Shown: positions 9,848 through 19,360 of the stretch, piece by piece
How the letters are laid out: each line of letters opens with the position of its first letter
Numbering within the stretch: the first letter of the stretch is position 1
Notes under the pieces: generated by a model
What the model saw: only the letters and a program-made list of their open reading frames with translations
Databases searched by the model: none
What the model was told of the DNA's origin: nothing
Position numbers and translations under genes: made by a program
Source of the DNA: Sipunculus nudus
Taxonomy: Eukaryota > Annelida > Sipuncula > Golfingiida > Sipunculidae
Assembly: GCA_026874595.1 (NCBI GenBank)
Contig: JAPPUL010000069.1
Location: forward strand, 992,001-1,056,000
Length of the DNA stretch: 64,000 nucleotides
Direction of reading: 5' to 3'

Positions 9848-10630
9848 ATGCGGCTTAGCTGGATAGCAAATACTTTGAGTTTTGGTAACTTTTTTTGTGG
9901 TTTTTTGTCTATAATTAGCTCTGCAGTTGGTTCATTTAGTGCAGTTAATCACTATTATTATGTATATGCGACTTTGTTTATAATGATGGCAGGACTTTTT
10001 GACACTTTAGACGGACGTATTGCCAGAAGGATTAACCAACCAAATCCGCTTGGAAAAGACCTTGATTCTTTTGCAGATCTTGTAACTTTTGGACTTGCGC
10101 CTGCTTTTATGTTCTTTTTCATGTTTTTTGGCAATGAACCTTATTATAAGTCACCTATTAGTGAATTTTATGTTTTTGGGAGTTTTTTTTCTTTTCTATT
10201 TCCTTTGTTTTCAGCTTTAAGACTTGCCCGGTTTAATGTATCTAATATGACTAATGCTTTTTCGGGTCTACCTTCGCCTATTGCTGGTGGAAGTGCTGTT
10301 ATGATTTTAAACTTCCCTAATTTGCCAGAGATTTTGCCTGTAGAATATATAATATATTACGTATTTGGACTTACCCTAAAAATAGCATTACCTTGGTGGT
10401 TTGTTTCGTTTATGTTTGTTTTTTATGCTTCTTTAATGGGCTCGAAGTTCATGTTTTTAAAGACCTCACCAAGCTTTATGAACTTTGCAAGACATAATCC
10501 TTTTGCAGCTAACTTTCAAAGTGCTTTATATCTTCTATGCTTGATCTTGCTTTTTAAATACTTTTTGCTTGTTTATGCCCTCTTTTATACCTTTAAACCT
10601 ATAATAACTTTTAAACGTTTTAAAGATTAA
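9848..10630 (+). CDS. pssA: CDP-diacylglycerol-serine O-phosphatidyltransferase
   Basis: The protein makes phosphatidylserine from CDP-diacylglycerol and serine, the first step toward phosphatidylethanolamine. It has the full CDP-alcohol phosphotransferase motif near residue 55: DTLDGRIAR, eight residues, G, then DLDSFAD. The rest is six or more membrane segments. The length (260 residues) and the short segment before the motif fit the PssA type II family. An AAGGGAATCAT sequence precedes the ATG. No phosphatidylserine decarboxylase gene is nearby. It ends 31 bases from the convergent mltG stop. Confidence 0.85.
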   Translation: MRLSWIANTLSFGNFFCGFLSIISSAVGSFSAVNHYYYVYATLFIMMAGLFDTLDGRIARRINQPNPLGKDLDSFADLVTFGLAPAFMFFFMFFGNEPYYKSPISEFYVFGSFFSFLFPLFSALRLARFNVSNMTNAFSGLPSPIAGGSAVMILNFPNLPEILPVEYIIYYVFGLTLKIALPWWFVSFMFVFYASLMGSKFMFLKTSPSFMNFARHNPFAANFQSALYLLCLILLFKYFLLVYALFYTFKPIITFKRFKD

Positions 10631-10661
10631 TCGAAAGTATTGGAAGATGTTTTAAGAGTTG

Positions 10662-11702
10662 TTATTTTTGACTACGCTTTTTTCTAAGCCAACGTTTGTA
10701 TAGTTCTATATTCCTTAGATGTCCTATCCAGGTTTCTGAGAATAGGTGGCTCCTATCGTCTTTTGCAACAAAGTATATATATTTATTATCATCAGGATTT
10801 AAAGCTGCTATAATTGAGGCTTTTCCGGGATTGGCTATTGGGGAGGGTGGTAGTTTCTTGTTCCGATAGGTATTATAAGGCGATTTTATATCAAGATCAC
10901 CTCGTTTTCGGGATAGGTTACCCTTGTATTTGTTTTTGCGTAGTAAGGCATATATTACAGTTGGATCACATTCTAAACGCATATTAATCCTAAGTCGGTT
11001 ATGAAAAACACCAGATACTATAGTTCTTTCAAAGGGTATTGATGTTTCCTTCTCTATTAATGACGATAGGGTAATTACTTCATGCTTTGTTAAATTTAGC
11101 TTGTCTTTTGTCCTTTCAAATTCTTCATGAGGAAAATGCTCGTCAAAGGTTTTAAGCATTCTTTTTATTAATTGCTGAGGTTTTGTATCTTTTTTAAGAT
11201 AGTAGGTTGTTGGGTATAGGTAGCCTTCTAGGGTATCACTTGGTATATTATATTCTTTTAATAGAGTTTTATCTTTTGTTAGGTTTATAAATTCAGATTC
11301 TGACTTTATTAAATTCTTTTTGTAAAGCAAACTTGATATGTCGTATATGTTGTAACCTTCTGGGATAGTTAGTACTATCTTCTCCTCAAGTATGTCTCCT
11401 TCAATAAGCTTTTCTGCTATCGTGTAGGCACTCATGCTATCGTTTAGTAAGTATCTTCCTTTTTGAATCTTTTCTCCTTTGTGCAAAAGCAGCTTACCAT
11501 AGGCAAGCAGTATGTATTTACTACTTAATATCTTTTCTTTATAAAGTCTTCTACTTATACTTGAAAAGCCTTCCTTAGCATGTACTTCGAATGTTAGCTG
11601 CTTACCGTTTGAGGGCGCTTTGCTTGCAATATATATATATGTTGTTAATACTATTACTATAAGTACTACTGTAAATAGTAGTATAAGTATCTTTTGTTTC
11701 AT
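10662..11702 (-). CDS. mltG: Endolytic murein transglycosylase
   Basis: MltG cleaves nascent peptidoglycan glycan strands at the inner membrane and is thought to set chain length. The 346-residue protein has one N-terminal membrane helix (about residues 5-26), a LysM-like region, then the YceG domain. Diagnostic segments are LEGYLYPTTYYL, SLIEKET with the presumed catalytic Glu, VFHNRLRINMRLECDPTV and NPGKASIIAALNP. Length is normal. It is the last of a minus-strand series after the TolC-like and TPR genes. Confidence 0.95.
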   Translation of the reverse strand: MKQKILILLFTVVLIVIVLTTYIYIASKAPSNGKQLTFEVHAKEGFSSISRRLYKEKILSSKYILLAYGKLLLHKGEKIQKGRYLLNDSMSAYTIAEKLIEGDILEEKIVLTIPEGYNIYDISSLLYKKNLIKSESEFINLTKDKTLLKEYNIPSDTLEGYLYPTTYYLKKDTKPQQLIKRMLKTFDEHFPHEEFERTKDKLNLTKHEVITLSSLIEKETSIPFERTIVSGVFHNRLRINMRLECDPTVIYALLRKNKYKGNLSRKRGDLDIKSPYNTYRNKKLPPSPIANPGKASIIAALNPDDNKYIYFVAKDDRSHLFSETWIGHLRNIELYKRWLRKKRSQK

Positions 11703-11790
11703 AAGGTGTTTTTTTAAACCCTCTTATTACCAGTCTTTTTTTTTATCGTACTTCCTTTTTTACACTTTCTTCTTTGTCTTCTTCTTTGTC

Positions 11791-13812
11791 TTATTCTTTG
11801 TCTTCTTCTCTATCCTCACCGCCATCCTCCTCTATATCTTCTTCTGTGCCATATACTTCGCTCCCTTCTCCTATATCTTCGTCTAATTCGCCATCCTGCA
11901 TACTCTCTTTTAAATCTTTTATAAGTACTTCTATATTCTGTGCATTCTTACTCCCAAGACTTATAAATAGTTCATAGGCTTTTGTATAATAATTAAGTGC
12001 CTTTTTATAATCTTTTTCTGCTGTGCTTATTAAACCTAGCATCCAATAAGTTAGCGCCTCCCCCTCTTTATAATTTATTGATTTTAACATTAATAAGCTT
12101 TTATTATATTCTTTTAGTGCCTCCGCTTTTTTATCACTTCTCATATACAATGAGGCTATGCTTATTTTAGTTAGTGCTTCCCCAAGTCTATCTTTTATTC
12201 CCTTCCGTATTTTTAGTGCCTCATTAAAGTAATATAGGGACTCCTTCGGCCTTTTAAGTTCACTGTAAAACGCGCCTAGGCTTGTGTAACTTTTTGCTAT
12301 CTCTTGCTTTATTTCCATTTCTTTACTGTTTTGAAGCGCTTTCTCGTAATAGCTAAGCGATTTTATATACTCTTGCCATTCTTTGTGTATATCTCCCAAT
12401 AAACGGTAGATATTTGTTTGCTCCTTTAAGTCTTTATTATATTTTTGGATTCTTAACGTTTGTTTTAATAGTTTATATGGCTTTACTTTGTTTTTGTAAA
12501 GTCCACTACTAAAAACCTTTTGGATAACTATACTGTGCGTCTTTAAATAGGGCTTGCTCTTTTGCAATAACTCTTCAAATATTTTAAGCCGCCTCTTTGG
12601 TGCAACCGATTCAAGTAGATCTAAAAGCAATAATTTCCACTTTATAACTTCTTTTGGTTCACTTGATTGTTCTGCGATTAGTATAGCTTGGTTTAAGAGA
12701 TTTGTTGACTTTTTATATTCTCCCTCAAGATAAAGTAAATGGCTTAGGGAATATAAAACAACCCCTTCGCCCGCTTTGTCATTTGCCCAGCTTGATAGCT
12801 TTAGTGCTTCGTGATAATATGCTCTCCCTGTATCGTATTCTCCTTGACTTATATAATGTCTTCCAAGCTTTAGTTTAGATGCTAAATTAAGAGTGTAATC
12901 ATTTATTTCTAAAGACGTTTTAAGTACTTTTTGATATAGTTTAAGTGCTCCTTCTTTATTTCCACGAGCTCCCATTATGCTGCCAAGTACTAAACTTGCT
13001 TTTAGTACCCCTTTTAAGAGTTTGGCTTTCTTGCACCCTTTAAAGAATTTCGTAAGAAAATAGTTTGCTTTTCGTAAATGTCCTTGTTCGTAGTATATTA
13101 TGCCTTCAAGGTGTAATCTATCTAGATCAGCTTCGCTTAGAAGTTTTACGCTTTTTAATGCCATTTTAAAATCTTCCCGTAAATAACTTAAAAAAGCGTT
13201 TGTGTAAGCACTAGCCTCCTTTAGGCTCTTTGGACTTTTTGATATGTAGCGTCTGAAATTATTACTTGCAAAGTTTAAGTCATTAACATATTTTATCCTC
13301 ATTATTTCAACCAGCTTAGTTACAAGCCTCTCTATAAGATTTGTGAATCCTTTTCTACTACCCCCTATTGAAACTTTATCTATTAAAACTTTATCCTTTA
13401 ATTTATCCTTTAAATTGCTCTTTAAATTAGTATTTGATAGCCATACTCTTAGATTTATATTAGCACCTGATAGCTTATACTCCCCTCCTATAAAGCATCT
13501 GCCTTCTAAGAACTTTTGTTTTGAAAGTAAGCTATTTACTACACGCATATTAGCTATATATCCAAGTCCATTATATATGAAATATTCAAACGCTTTTGTA
13601 TTTGTTTCATCCTTTGAGGTATTCGCAATTGAGGCGTTTGTAATGCTGCTTACTACCACTTCTGTGCATTTGTTTAATCTTTTAGTATTTAATCTTTTAG
13701 TATTTAGCCCTTTAGCAGATACTTCTTTAGTATCTAAATTTATAGTATATGCATCTTTGCTCAACACGCAAAACAGTATTAATATCTTTAGTAGGATTAT
13801 TGCATTTTGCAC
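11791..13812 (-). CDS. Exported tetratricopeptide-repeat protein
   Basis: The 673-residue protein starts with a hydrophobic signal (about residues 1-22), so it is probably periplasmic or outer-membrane associated. A middle part of about 200 residues has no clear match. From about residue 225 to 650 there are repeated TPR helices, for example the YYSLGAFYSELKRPKESLYY-like and LGLISTAEKDYKKALNYYTK units. The tail is very acidic (Glu/Asp-rich, last 30 residues). Near the N-terminus a short tandem repeat encodes LNTKRLNTKRLN. The ATG lies one base beyond the stop of the upstream TolC-like gene, implying translational coupling and a joint function. TPRs bind protein partners; no enzymatic role is visible. 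Confidence 0.8.
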   Translation of the reverse strand: MQNAIILLKILILFCVLSKDAYTINLDTKEVSAKGLNTKRLNTKRLNKCTEVVVSSITNASIANTSKDETNTKAFEYFIYNGLGYIANMRVVNSLLSKQKFLEGRCFIGGEYKLSGANINLRVWLSNTNLKSNLKDKLKDKVLIDKVSIGGSRKGFTNLIERLVTKLVEIMRIKYVNDLNFASNNFRRYISKSPKSLKEASAYTNAFLSYLREDFKMALKSVKLLSEADLDRLHLEGIIYYEQGHLRKANYFLTKFFKGCKKAKLLKGVLKASLVLGSIMGARGNKEGALKLYQKVLKTSLEINDYTLNLASKLKLGRHYISQGEYDTGRAYYHEALKLSSWANDKAGEGVVLYSLSHLLYLEGEYKKSTNLLNQAILIAEQSSEPKEVIKWKLLLLDLLESVAPKRRLKIFEELLQKSKPYLKTHSIVIQKVFSSGLYKNKVKPYKLLKQTLRIQKYNKDLKEQTNIYRLLGDIHKEWQEYIKSLSYYEKALQNSKEMEIKQEIAKSYTSLGAFYSELKRPKESLYYFNEALKIRKGIKDRLGEALTKISIASLYMRSDKKAEALKEYNKSLLMLKSINYKEGEALTYWMLGLISTAEKDYKKALNYYTKAYELFISLGSKNAQNIEVLIKDLKESMQDGELDEDIGEGSEVYGTEEDIEEDGGEDREEDKE

Positions 13813-13813
13813 T

Positions 13814-15235
13814 TTATTTAGCTTTTTTAGTTTTATCTTTCTTAGTCTTTTCTAGATAGATCCATGAAAGCAGACCAAGACTCTTTTTTAATGTTAATAT
13901 TAGTTTCTTCTTATTTAAACTCGATAGCGCTTTCTCTCTTCGGTATATTGCTCGCCTCCTTTGGGCATCGATTAATTGTTCATAGCCCGTTTTACCTATT
14001 TTATATTCAAAATCAAGCTTATTAACAAGTCCATCCCCTATTCGGGTATATAAACTTGCTCTTTTCTCTTCGTTTATACTTTCCTTTACTTTATTATGTA
14101 ATCTCACTATCTCCTCTTCTAATAATAACTTATACTCCTTTAGTTTTGAAATAGTAGTTAAATAATCTTGCTTGGATTTAAGACGTTTTATAGCTTCTGT
14201 GCCTCCCGGATTTAGTTTTATAGTTGCTCTTTGGAATTCGCCAAGTTGACTTGTTTTTTGTGTGTCTTTTAAGCCACCTCTAAGCTCAAGGGAAAGTTCG
14301 TCTAGGATATAAAATGTTGCTATTGCGTATAGCGACCAATCAAAATTACGATAATAGCTCAATTCGTCTGTACTGCTATTTGTTATATCAAAATGAAGAC
14401 TTAGTTTTGGGTAATATATACTTCGTTCTATCTCGTATAAGTCTTTTGAGATCAATTTGTCAAGCTCGTAAATCTCAAGTTCTAGGTTCCTATTATTGCT
14501 CCTATAATAAGGGAGAGGCTCTACGTTAGTTAAATTAAATATCGCTTTATCATTTTGCTTTAACTTAATCTGCCCATCAAGACGTAACTTGTTCTTTAGC
14601 TTTAATAATGCCTCCATTTGCCTATGCTTCATTGCGTGTAACTGGCTTTCTACCTCAAGCATTAACCCTTTCGCCAGCAGTAGGTCTATCTCTATTATCC
14701 TATTCTCTTCGTATTTCTTTTCATTTAATTCGAAACTTGCCTTAGCCGAAAGATAATCCTCTGTTGTTATCTTTATTACCTCTTCCGTATATCTTATATA
14801 GTAATATAAATCCGCAAGCTCATAGATTAGGTCGTTTAAACGCTTTGTAATTAGTTTATACGTCCTTAGTTTATCCTTCTTTAGCTTACGTCGCTCATAA
14901 ATTAATTGTCTATCGTATAAAGGAAGACTCACTTGTCCGCCTAGGGTGTATACTGTTGAGCCTCGGGGTGTTGTAAATAACCTTGTTCTGTCTAGGTAAT
15001 ATTCTAGTTTCGGTATGAATTTAAAGATGTTTTTTGAAAGTTCAAGATCTCTCCTTAGCTTTTCATACTCTAATTTTTCAAGCTCAAGGTCATTATGTTT
15101 GCCTATCTCTATTATCTCTTTAAGTCCAAGTTCCCTTACATCTTTACTAAAAACTATATCTGCAAATAATAACGTATATAATATTTGGAGCAAGATTTGT
15201 AATACAGTTATTTTGGCACTTGATTGTCTTTTCAT
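13814..15235 (-). CDS. TolC-like outer-membrane efflux protein
   Basis: The 473-residue protein has an N-terminal signal peptide ending near residue 30 and two long alpha-helical halves rich in Lys, Glu and Leu, as in the OEP/TolC family. The first half begins LGLKEIIEIGKHNDLELEKL, equivalent to the usual opening helix. The second ends with a QLIDAQRRRAIYRREKALSSLNK-like segment matching the typical C-terminal helix. Such proteins form the outer-membrane duct for type I secretion or RND/ABC efflux. No inner-membrane pump or periplasmic adaptor gene is adjacent. The partner gene in the operon is the TPR protein immediately downstream. Confidence 0.75.
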   Translation of the reverse strand: MKRQSSAKITVLQILLQILYTLLFADIVFSKDVRELGLKEIIEIGKHNDLELEKLEYEKLRRDLELSKNIFKFIPKLEYYLDRTRLFTTPRGSTVYTLGGQVSLPLYDRQLIYERRKLKKDKLRTYKLITKRLNDLIYELADLYYYIRYTEEVIKITTEDYLSAKASFELNEKKYEENRIIEIDLLLAKGLMLEVESQLHAMKHRQMEALLKLKNKLRLDGQIKLKQNDKAIFNLTNVEPLPYYRSNNRNLELEIYELDKLISKDLYEIERSIYYPKLSLHFDITNSSTDELSYYRNFDWSLYAIATFYILDELSLELRGGLKDTQKTSQLGEFQRATIKLNPGGTEAIKRLKSKQDYLTTISKLKEYKLLLEEEIVRLHNKVKESINEEKRASLYTRIGDGLVNKLDFEYKIGKTGYEQLIDAQRRRAIYRREKALSSLNKKKLILTLKKSLGLLSWIYLEKTKKDKTKKAK

Positions 15236-15400
15236 AAGGTTTTAGTATACAAAAACCATAGCCCTTTGTAAAGTACGCTAGCTTAACATTTAGCACACAT
15301 TCCCATCTTTTTTAATTGTAGCTAAATGTCTTTTTATATTAGTTTGGGGTGATATTCGTTTTATTTTGAGGATTTATTTTTATTTTTAAGCACTTTTATT

Positions 15401-16195
15401 TCACTTGGACTTCGATAATATAAAATCACGTTGTTCTATTCTTTGTTTTGTTTGTGCTTTCCTTTTCATATAACTATCGTATTTTTCACTCTCCACGTTC
15501 ATAAGAAGTTTGTATAGCTCTATCTCAAAGGATAAGGACTCGCATATTGATAGCGATAAGTTCTTTGTTTTAGATATATCTATTCCTATATGTCTTGTGT
15601 TTATTTTATGAGGGTTTATAATGTCTTTTATTCGTGTTGCGTTTAAAGGATCTATCTTACCTCCTACTGAACTTAGCCTTTGCTCGTTTCGTATCCTTTT
15701 TACGATGTCATGCACTACGTTTTCTACTTCAACCGAGTCAACTCCCTTACCCATAGATTCGGATAAGTCTCCACGTCCTATTGTTACTTGTTTTATGTAT
15801 TTAAAGCCAGCACTTTTTATTATCTGATTTATATTATAATAGCCTGTTATCGTTTCTAGATTCATTGCAAGATAGGTCTCGTATATATTATCCCCTGCAA
15901 GCTCTTTTAGTGCTTTTACAAAATTATTAAGTCCATAATCAGATTCTATCATAGGAGCTAATATCCATTCTATCCCCTCCTTAAGACAAAATCTTATATC
16001 ATTACGTGCCTCAGGTCCCCCTATCTTAACCAGCATAGGAACTATCCCTTTTGAAAGCTCCTTCAAAACTTTTAGTTCTTTGAAGCTCATGTCTTCTATC
16101 TCTGTACCCCCTTTCACTGCTACTACCCCATGCCGCTCCCGTAAATACAATAACTTCTTTCTAAGCTTTTCCTTCATCCTAAGCTTTTCCTTCAT
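15401..16195 (-). CDS. HpcH/HpaI-type aldolase/citrate lyase family protein
   Basis: The 264-residue protein resembles the TIM-barrel family that includes citrate lyase beta and HpcH/HpaI aldolases. Landmarks are the LVKIGGPEARNDI strand, the WILAPMIES strand and NLETITGYYNINQI, where the Glu would help bind the divalent metal, and VTIGRGDLSES. Its substrate cannot be predicted. The start is uncertain: the first 36 bases are two near-perfect copies of an 18-base unit containing the ATG, so translation could begin at 16195 or 16177, and neither has a strong ribosome site. No citrate lyase alpha or gamma gene is near. Confidence 0.7.
   Translation of the reverse strand: MKEKLRMKEKLRKKLLYLRERHGVVAVKGGTEIEDMSFKELKVLKELSKGIVPMLVKIGGPEARNDIRFCLKEGIEWILAPMIESDYGLNNFVKALKELAGDNIYETYLAMNLETITGYYNINQIIKSAGFKYIKQVTIGRGDLSESMGKGVDSVEVENVVHDIVKRIRNEQRLSSVGGKIDPLNATRIKDIINPHKINTRHIGIDISKTKNLSLSICESLSFEIELYKLLMNVESEKYDSYMKRKAQTKQRIEQRDFILSKSK
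16160..16195 (-). repeat. 18-base tandem duplication covering the start codon of the HpcH/HpaI-type gene
   Basis: Two adjacent copies of ATGAAGGAAAAGCTTAGR lie at 16178-16195 and 16160-16177. The second copy duplicates the initiator Met in frame, giving MKEKLRMKEKLR. Confidence 0.85.
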
Positions 16196-16358
16196 CTTTT
16201 ATAACTTTATTATCTTCCTTGCTCTATAGCTAGATTTAATACTCTTTACATAATCGACATACTATTATAAAACATAACTTAAATTCTATTTAGCATAACC
16301 ATTTGTACAACATAGTATTATTACAACAATATAGAACGTGAAAAAATATAAAGACAGC

Positions 16359-17720
16359 TTAAAGCATTCCTTCAAGCTCTTCTTTCCTTTGCTCAAAACC
16401 TTCTTTGCCAAGTAAGGCAAACATATTCGCTTTATAGGCTTCTACTCCCGGCTGGTTAAACGGATTTACTCCTAGTATATAGCCGCTTAGACCGCAGGAT
16501 ATCTCAAAAAAGTAGATCAACTGCCCTAGGTAATATTCTTTTAAACTTGGTATCTTTATTTGGAGTATCGGAACGTTTGCCCCGAAATGTGCTAATGCTG
16601 TCCCTTTTTGGGCTTGATGGTTTATATATGATAAACTTTTACTTGATAGGTAGTTTAGTTTGTCTAAGTCCCTTTTATCCTCTTCCACTTTAAGATCTAC
16701 CTTTGGCTTTTCAACGTCTAGTAGAGTTTCAAATATTGTCCTCTCGCCTTCTTGTATCCATTGCCCCATTGAATGTAGGTCTGTTGTTAGATTGCATGTT
16801 GAAGGAAATAGCCCTTTCCCCAACTTGCCCTCGCTTTCTCCATAAAGCTGTTTCCACCACTCCCCAAAATACGCTAACCTGCTTGTGTAATTTAGCAAAA
16901 GCTCTATCTTCTTTCCCTTCTCATATAAAACGTTCCGTAGCATCGCATACTTATGGGCATCGCTATTTATATCCTTTGAAAGCTCTTTATAACTTTGTGC
17001 TCCCCTTAATAATTCATCTATATCAATTCCCGACATGCATATCGCAAATAACCCTACTGCTGTTAATACCGAATATCTGCCTCCTATCGAATCCGGTATT
17101 GTGTAACTCCTATATCCTTCCTCCTCGCTTAGCTTTCTTAGCGCTCCTTTTGTTTTGTCTGTTGTTGCTATTATATAATCTTTTGCTTCTCTTCCCTCTT
17201 GCTCTTCAAGTAGCTTCTTTAAAAACCTAAATGCAAGCGCTGGCTCTGTTGTCGTTCCCGACTTAGATATTACATTTATTGCAAACTTCTTGCCCTTTAG
17301 GAATTCTAAAAGAGCATGATGATAAGACGAATCTAGATGATGACCTGCGTATAAGATAAGCGGGGAGGAGGAGTCCTTGCCCCTCTTTAGCATATGCAAA
17401 AAACTATTCGTAAGTGCCTCTATAACTGCTCGGGAACCAAGATATGATCCCCCTATCCCAACTACAACTAGTACCTCTATTTTCTCTTTAAGCTCTTTTA
17501 CGACCTCTTTTATACTTTCAAGCTCATAATCGCTTATTAAACTCTTACGCCCTCCCATCCAACCCAAAAATAAAGACCCTTCCCCTTCCTTATTGTATAA
17601 CTTTTTATGGGCATCGTAAAGTCGGCTTTTAATTAAATCAAGTTCAGAATCTTCTACCTGCGAAAGCTTTGTCTCAAGGCTTATGTTTTTCGCTTCTTGC
17701 TCATCAGCTTTTGTCTTCAT
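16359..17720 (-). CDS. pgi: Glucose-6-phosphate isomerase
   Basis: The enzyme interconverts glucose-6-phosphate and fructose-6-phosphate. The approximately 450-residue length matches the short bacterial type. Recognisable parts are VVGIGGSYLGSRA for phosphosugar binding, NVISKSGTTTEPALAF, the active-site GGRYSVLTAVGL and the C-terminal NPFNQPGVEAYK with the catalytic Lys. I chose ATG 17720, preceded by GGATGG at good distance; an in-frame TTG at 17744 would add eight residues and abut the bioC-like stop. It is the last gene of the minus-strand glycolysis block. Confidence 0.95.
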   Translation of the reverse strand: MKTKADEQEAKNISLETKLSQVEDSELDLIKSRLYDAHKKLYNKEGEGSLFLGWMGGRKSLISDYELESIKEVVKELKEKIEVLVVVGIGGSYLGSRAVIEALTNSFLHMLKRGKDSSSPLILYAGHHLDSSYHHALLEFLKGKKFAINVISKSGTTTEPALAFRFLKKLLEEQEGREAKDYIIATTDKTKGALRKLSEEEGYRSYTIPDSIGGRYSVLTAVGLFAICMSGIDIDELLRGAQSYKELSKDINSDAHKYAMLRNVLYEKGKKIELLLNYTSRLAYFGEWWKQLYGESEGKLGKGLFPSTCNLTTDLHSMGQWIQEGERTIFETLLDVEKPKVDLKVEEDKRDLDKLNYLSSKSLSYINHQAQKGTALAHFGANVPILQIKIPSLKEYYLGQLIYFFEISCGLSGYILGVNPFNQPGVEAYKANMFALLGKEGFEQRKEELEGML

Positions 17721-17745
17721 TACATACCATCCATCATAAAACAAT

Positions 17746-18507
17746 CTATAAACGAGCTGTTAGATATAGCATTATATAATACATTGTATCCCGATTTTCA
17801 AAAACTATACTCTCAAGTCCTTGCTTCTTATACATTATATTTTCTTTTTTAGGATTTAAATTTGATACTCCCGTGTGTTTGAAATATCTTACTATATCAA
17901 GTCCTTTAAAGGGAATGTCTATTCGGCTAAGTAATGCTTTAGGCTTTTTTGTATACTTATATACTATCTCAAGCACTTCATCTATTTGTGGAAACGGATA
18001 ATTGAAGGCTTTTACACTCCCGTCTACCGGTACCGATACCCCAAAACCGTATTTGCTTACTCGTATGCATTCATTAAGTGCTTTGTCTATATTTGTCCAG
18101 TGTAGCGTAAATGAGCAGAGCGTTATATCAAAATACTTATCACCATAGGGAATCTCTTCCATACTGCTTTGTTTCGTCTCCATCGGCTTTAGCTTAGCAT
18201 ACTCTTCAAGCATATTCTTTGATATGTCAAGTCCATAAAACTTTGCATCTTTATGCTTCTCCATTATTTTGTGGGTTAAAAGCCCTGTCCCGCATCCTAC
18301 ATCCAATATCTTTATCCCTTTCCTTCTCAATATATCAACTAATTCATTACATATAAAATCATTTAGCTTCTTTGCTGCGGCTTTTTGAGGTTTGGCCCAT
18401 AAATCATAATTCTTTGCTTCTTTGGAAAAGGCCTCCTCTATCGCTTCTTTTGTAATGGTTCCTCGCAAAGCGCTTAGTGACTTTTTATCCATCCTCCTTT
18501 CTACCAT
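17746..18507 (-). CDS. BioC-like SAM-dependent methyltransferase
   Basis: The 253-residue protein has a class I methyltransferase fold with motif I ILDVGCGTGLLTHKI at about residue 70, the acidic motif II FYGLDISKNML and motif III DITLCSFTLHWTN. The N-terminal FSKEAKNYDLWAKPQ segment and the SFTLHW segment resemble malonyl-ACP O-methyltransferase BioC of biotin synthesis. No other biotin gene is present, so the substrate is uncertain. The gene sits between secG (5 bases upstream) and pgi. In-frame Met at residues 1 and 6 are both possible starts. Confidence 0.7.
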   Translation of the reverse strand: MVERRMDKKSLSALRGTITKEAIEEAFSKEAKNYDLWAKPQKAAAKKLNDFICNELVDILRRKGIKILDVGCGTGLLTHKIMEKHKDAKFYGLDISKNMLEEYAKLKPMETKQSSMEEIPYGDKYFDITLCSFTLHWTNIDKALNECIRVSKYGFGVSVPVDGSVKAFNYPFPQIDEVLEIVYKYTKKPKALLSRIDIPFKGLDIVRYFKHTGVSNLNPKKENIMYKKQGLESIVFENRDTMYYIMLYLTARL

Positions 18508-18512
18508 ATTCT

Positions 18513-19232
18513 CTACTTCTTTTCTAACTCTTTTTCTAACTCTTTTTCTAACTCTTTTTTTGAACTTGTCTTTTCGCTTCTTAACGGATTGGAGCTTTTT
18601 GTAGTCTCTTTTGTAGTGTTTTTTGTAGTCTCTTTTGTAGTGTTTTTTATTGTCTTCTTTAGCGGTTTGTTTGTCTGCTTTACCTTAGGTTTTGGTTTTG
18701 ACTTCGCCTTCTCTTTTCTTATCCTTTTTTCTGCCCCTTTTATTGCTCCCTTTGCTTGCTCTTTTGCTTTTACGTCCTCCACTGCCTTTTTAGATTCATT
18801 GACACTTTGCTTTACTTCATCATTTATGACTTCTGTTGCTTTCTTATCCTTTCCTTCCTCACCTTTGTCTATGTTTATCTCAGGTAGCTTTTGCTTTGTA
18901 CTTTCAGTTTTTTCTGTTTCTATCTCAATATCTTCTTTAGTATCAGCCTCATCCTCTATTAATACATCGCTTGAGGGTGGGGCAATCCCTGCATTCTCTA
19001 CGTGTGCAAGATAGGCAAGTAGTAAACTCCCTCCAAGAAATATTCCAAGAAATATACTTGTTACCTTACTGAAAAAATCTCCTCGTCTATCTGAGCCTAT
19101 TACGCTTTGACTGCCTCCAGTATCTCCAAAAAGACCGCCAGAACCACGACTCGATTGTACCAAAACTAGCAGTATCCCAAGCACTGATACCACTATTATT
19201 ATTACTATTAATATCCCGCGTATTATATCCAA
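18513..19232 (-). CDS. secG: SecG protein-export subunit with a long charged tail
   Basis: Residues 1-80 are a normal SecG: two membrane helices flanking the conserved QSSRGSGGLFGDTGG segment. SecG assists SecYE in protein export. The remaining 160 residues (about 18513-18995) are an unusual hydrophilic tail: first acidic, then strongly Lys-rich with in-line repeats (NTTKETTK twice, KELE three times). Family members usually end around 75-120 residues. The gene follows tpiA on the same strand by 128 bases, the common tpiA-secG neighbourhood. Confidence 0.88.
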   Translation of the reverse strand: MDIIRGILIVIIIVVSVLGILLVLVQSSRGSGGLFGDTGGSQSVIGSDRRGDFFSKVTSIFLGIFLGGSLLLAYLAHVENAGIAPPSSDVLIEDEADTKEDIEIETEKTESTKQKLPEINIDKGEEGKDKKATEVINDEVKQSVNESKKAVEDVKAKEQAKGAIKGAEKRIRKEKAKSKPKPKVKQTNKPLKKTIKNTTKETTKNTTKETTKSSNPLRSEKTSSKKELEKELEKELEKK

Positions 19233-19360
19233 ATATCTGCCTCCAGATTCTTTAATACTTAATTACTTTAATATTTAGCTTTGTACTCATCTTTTCTCTT
19301 TTTTATACCTTTATTATACCACAATGAGAAAAGGTTACTTACTTACGTTTTATTAGCTTA

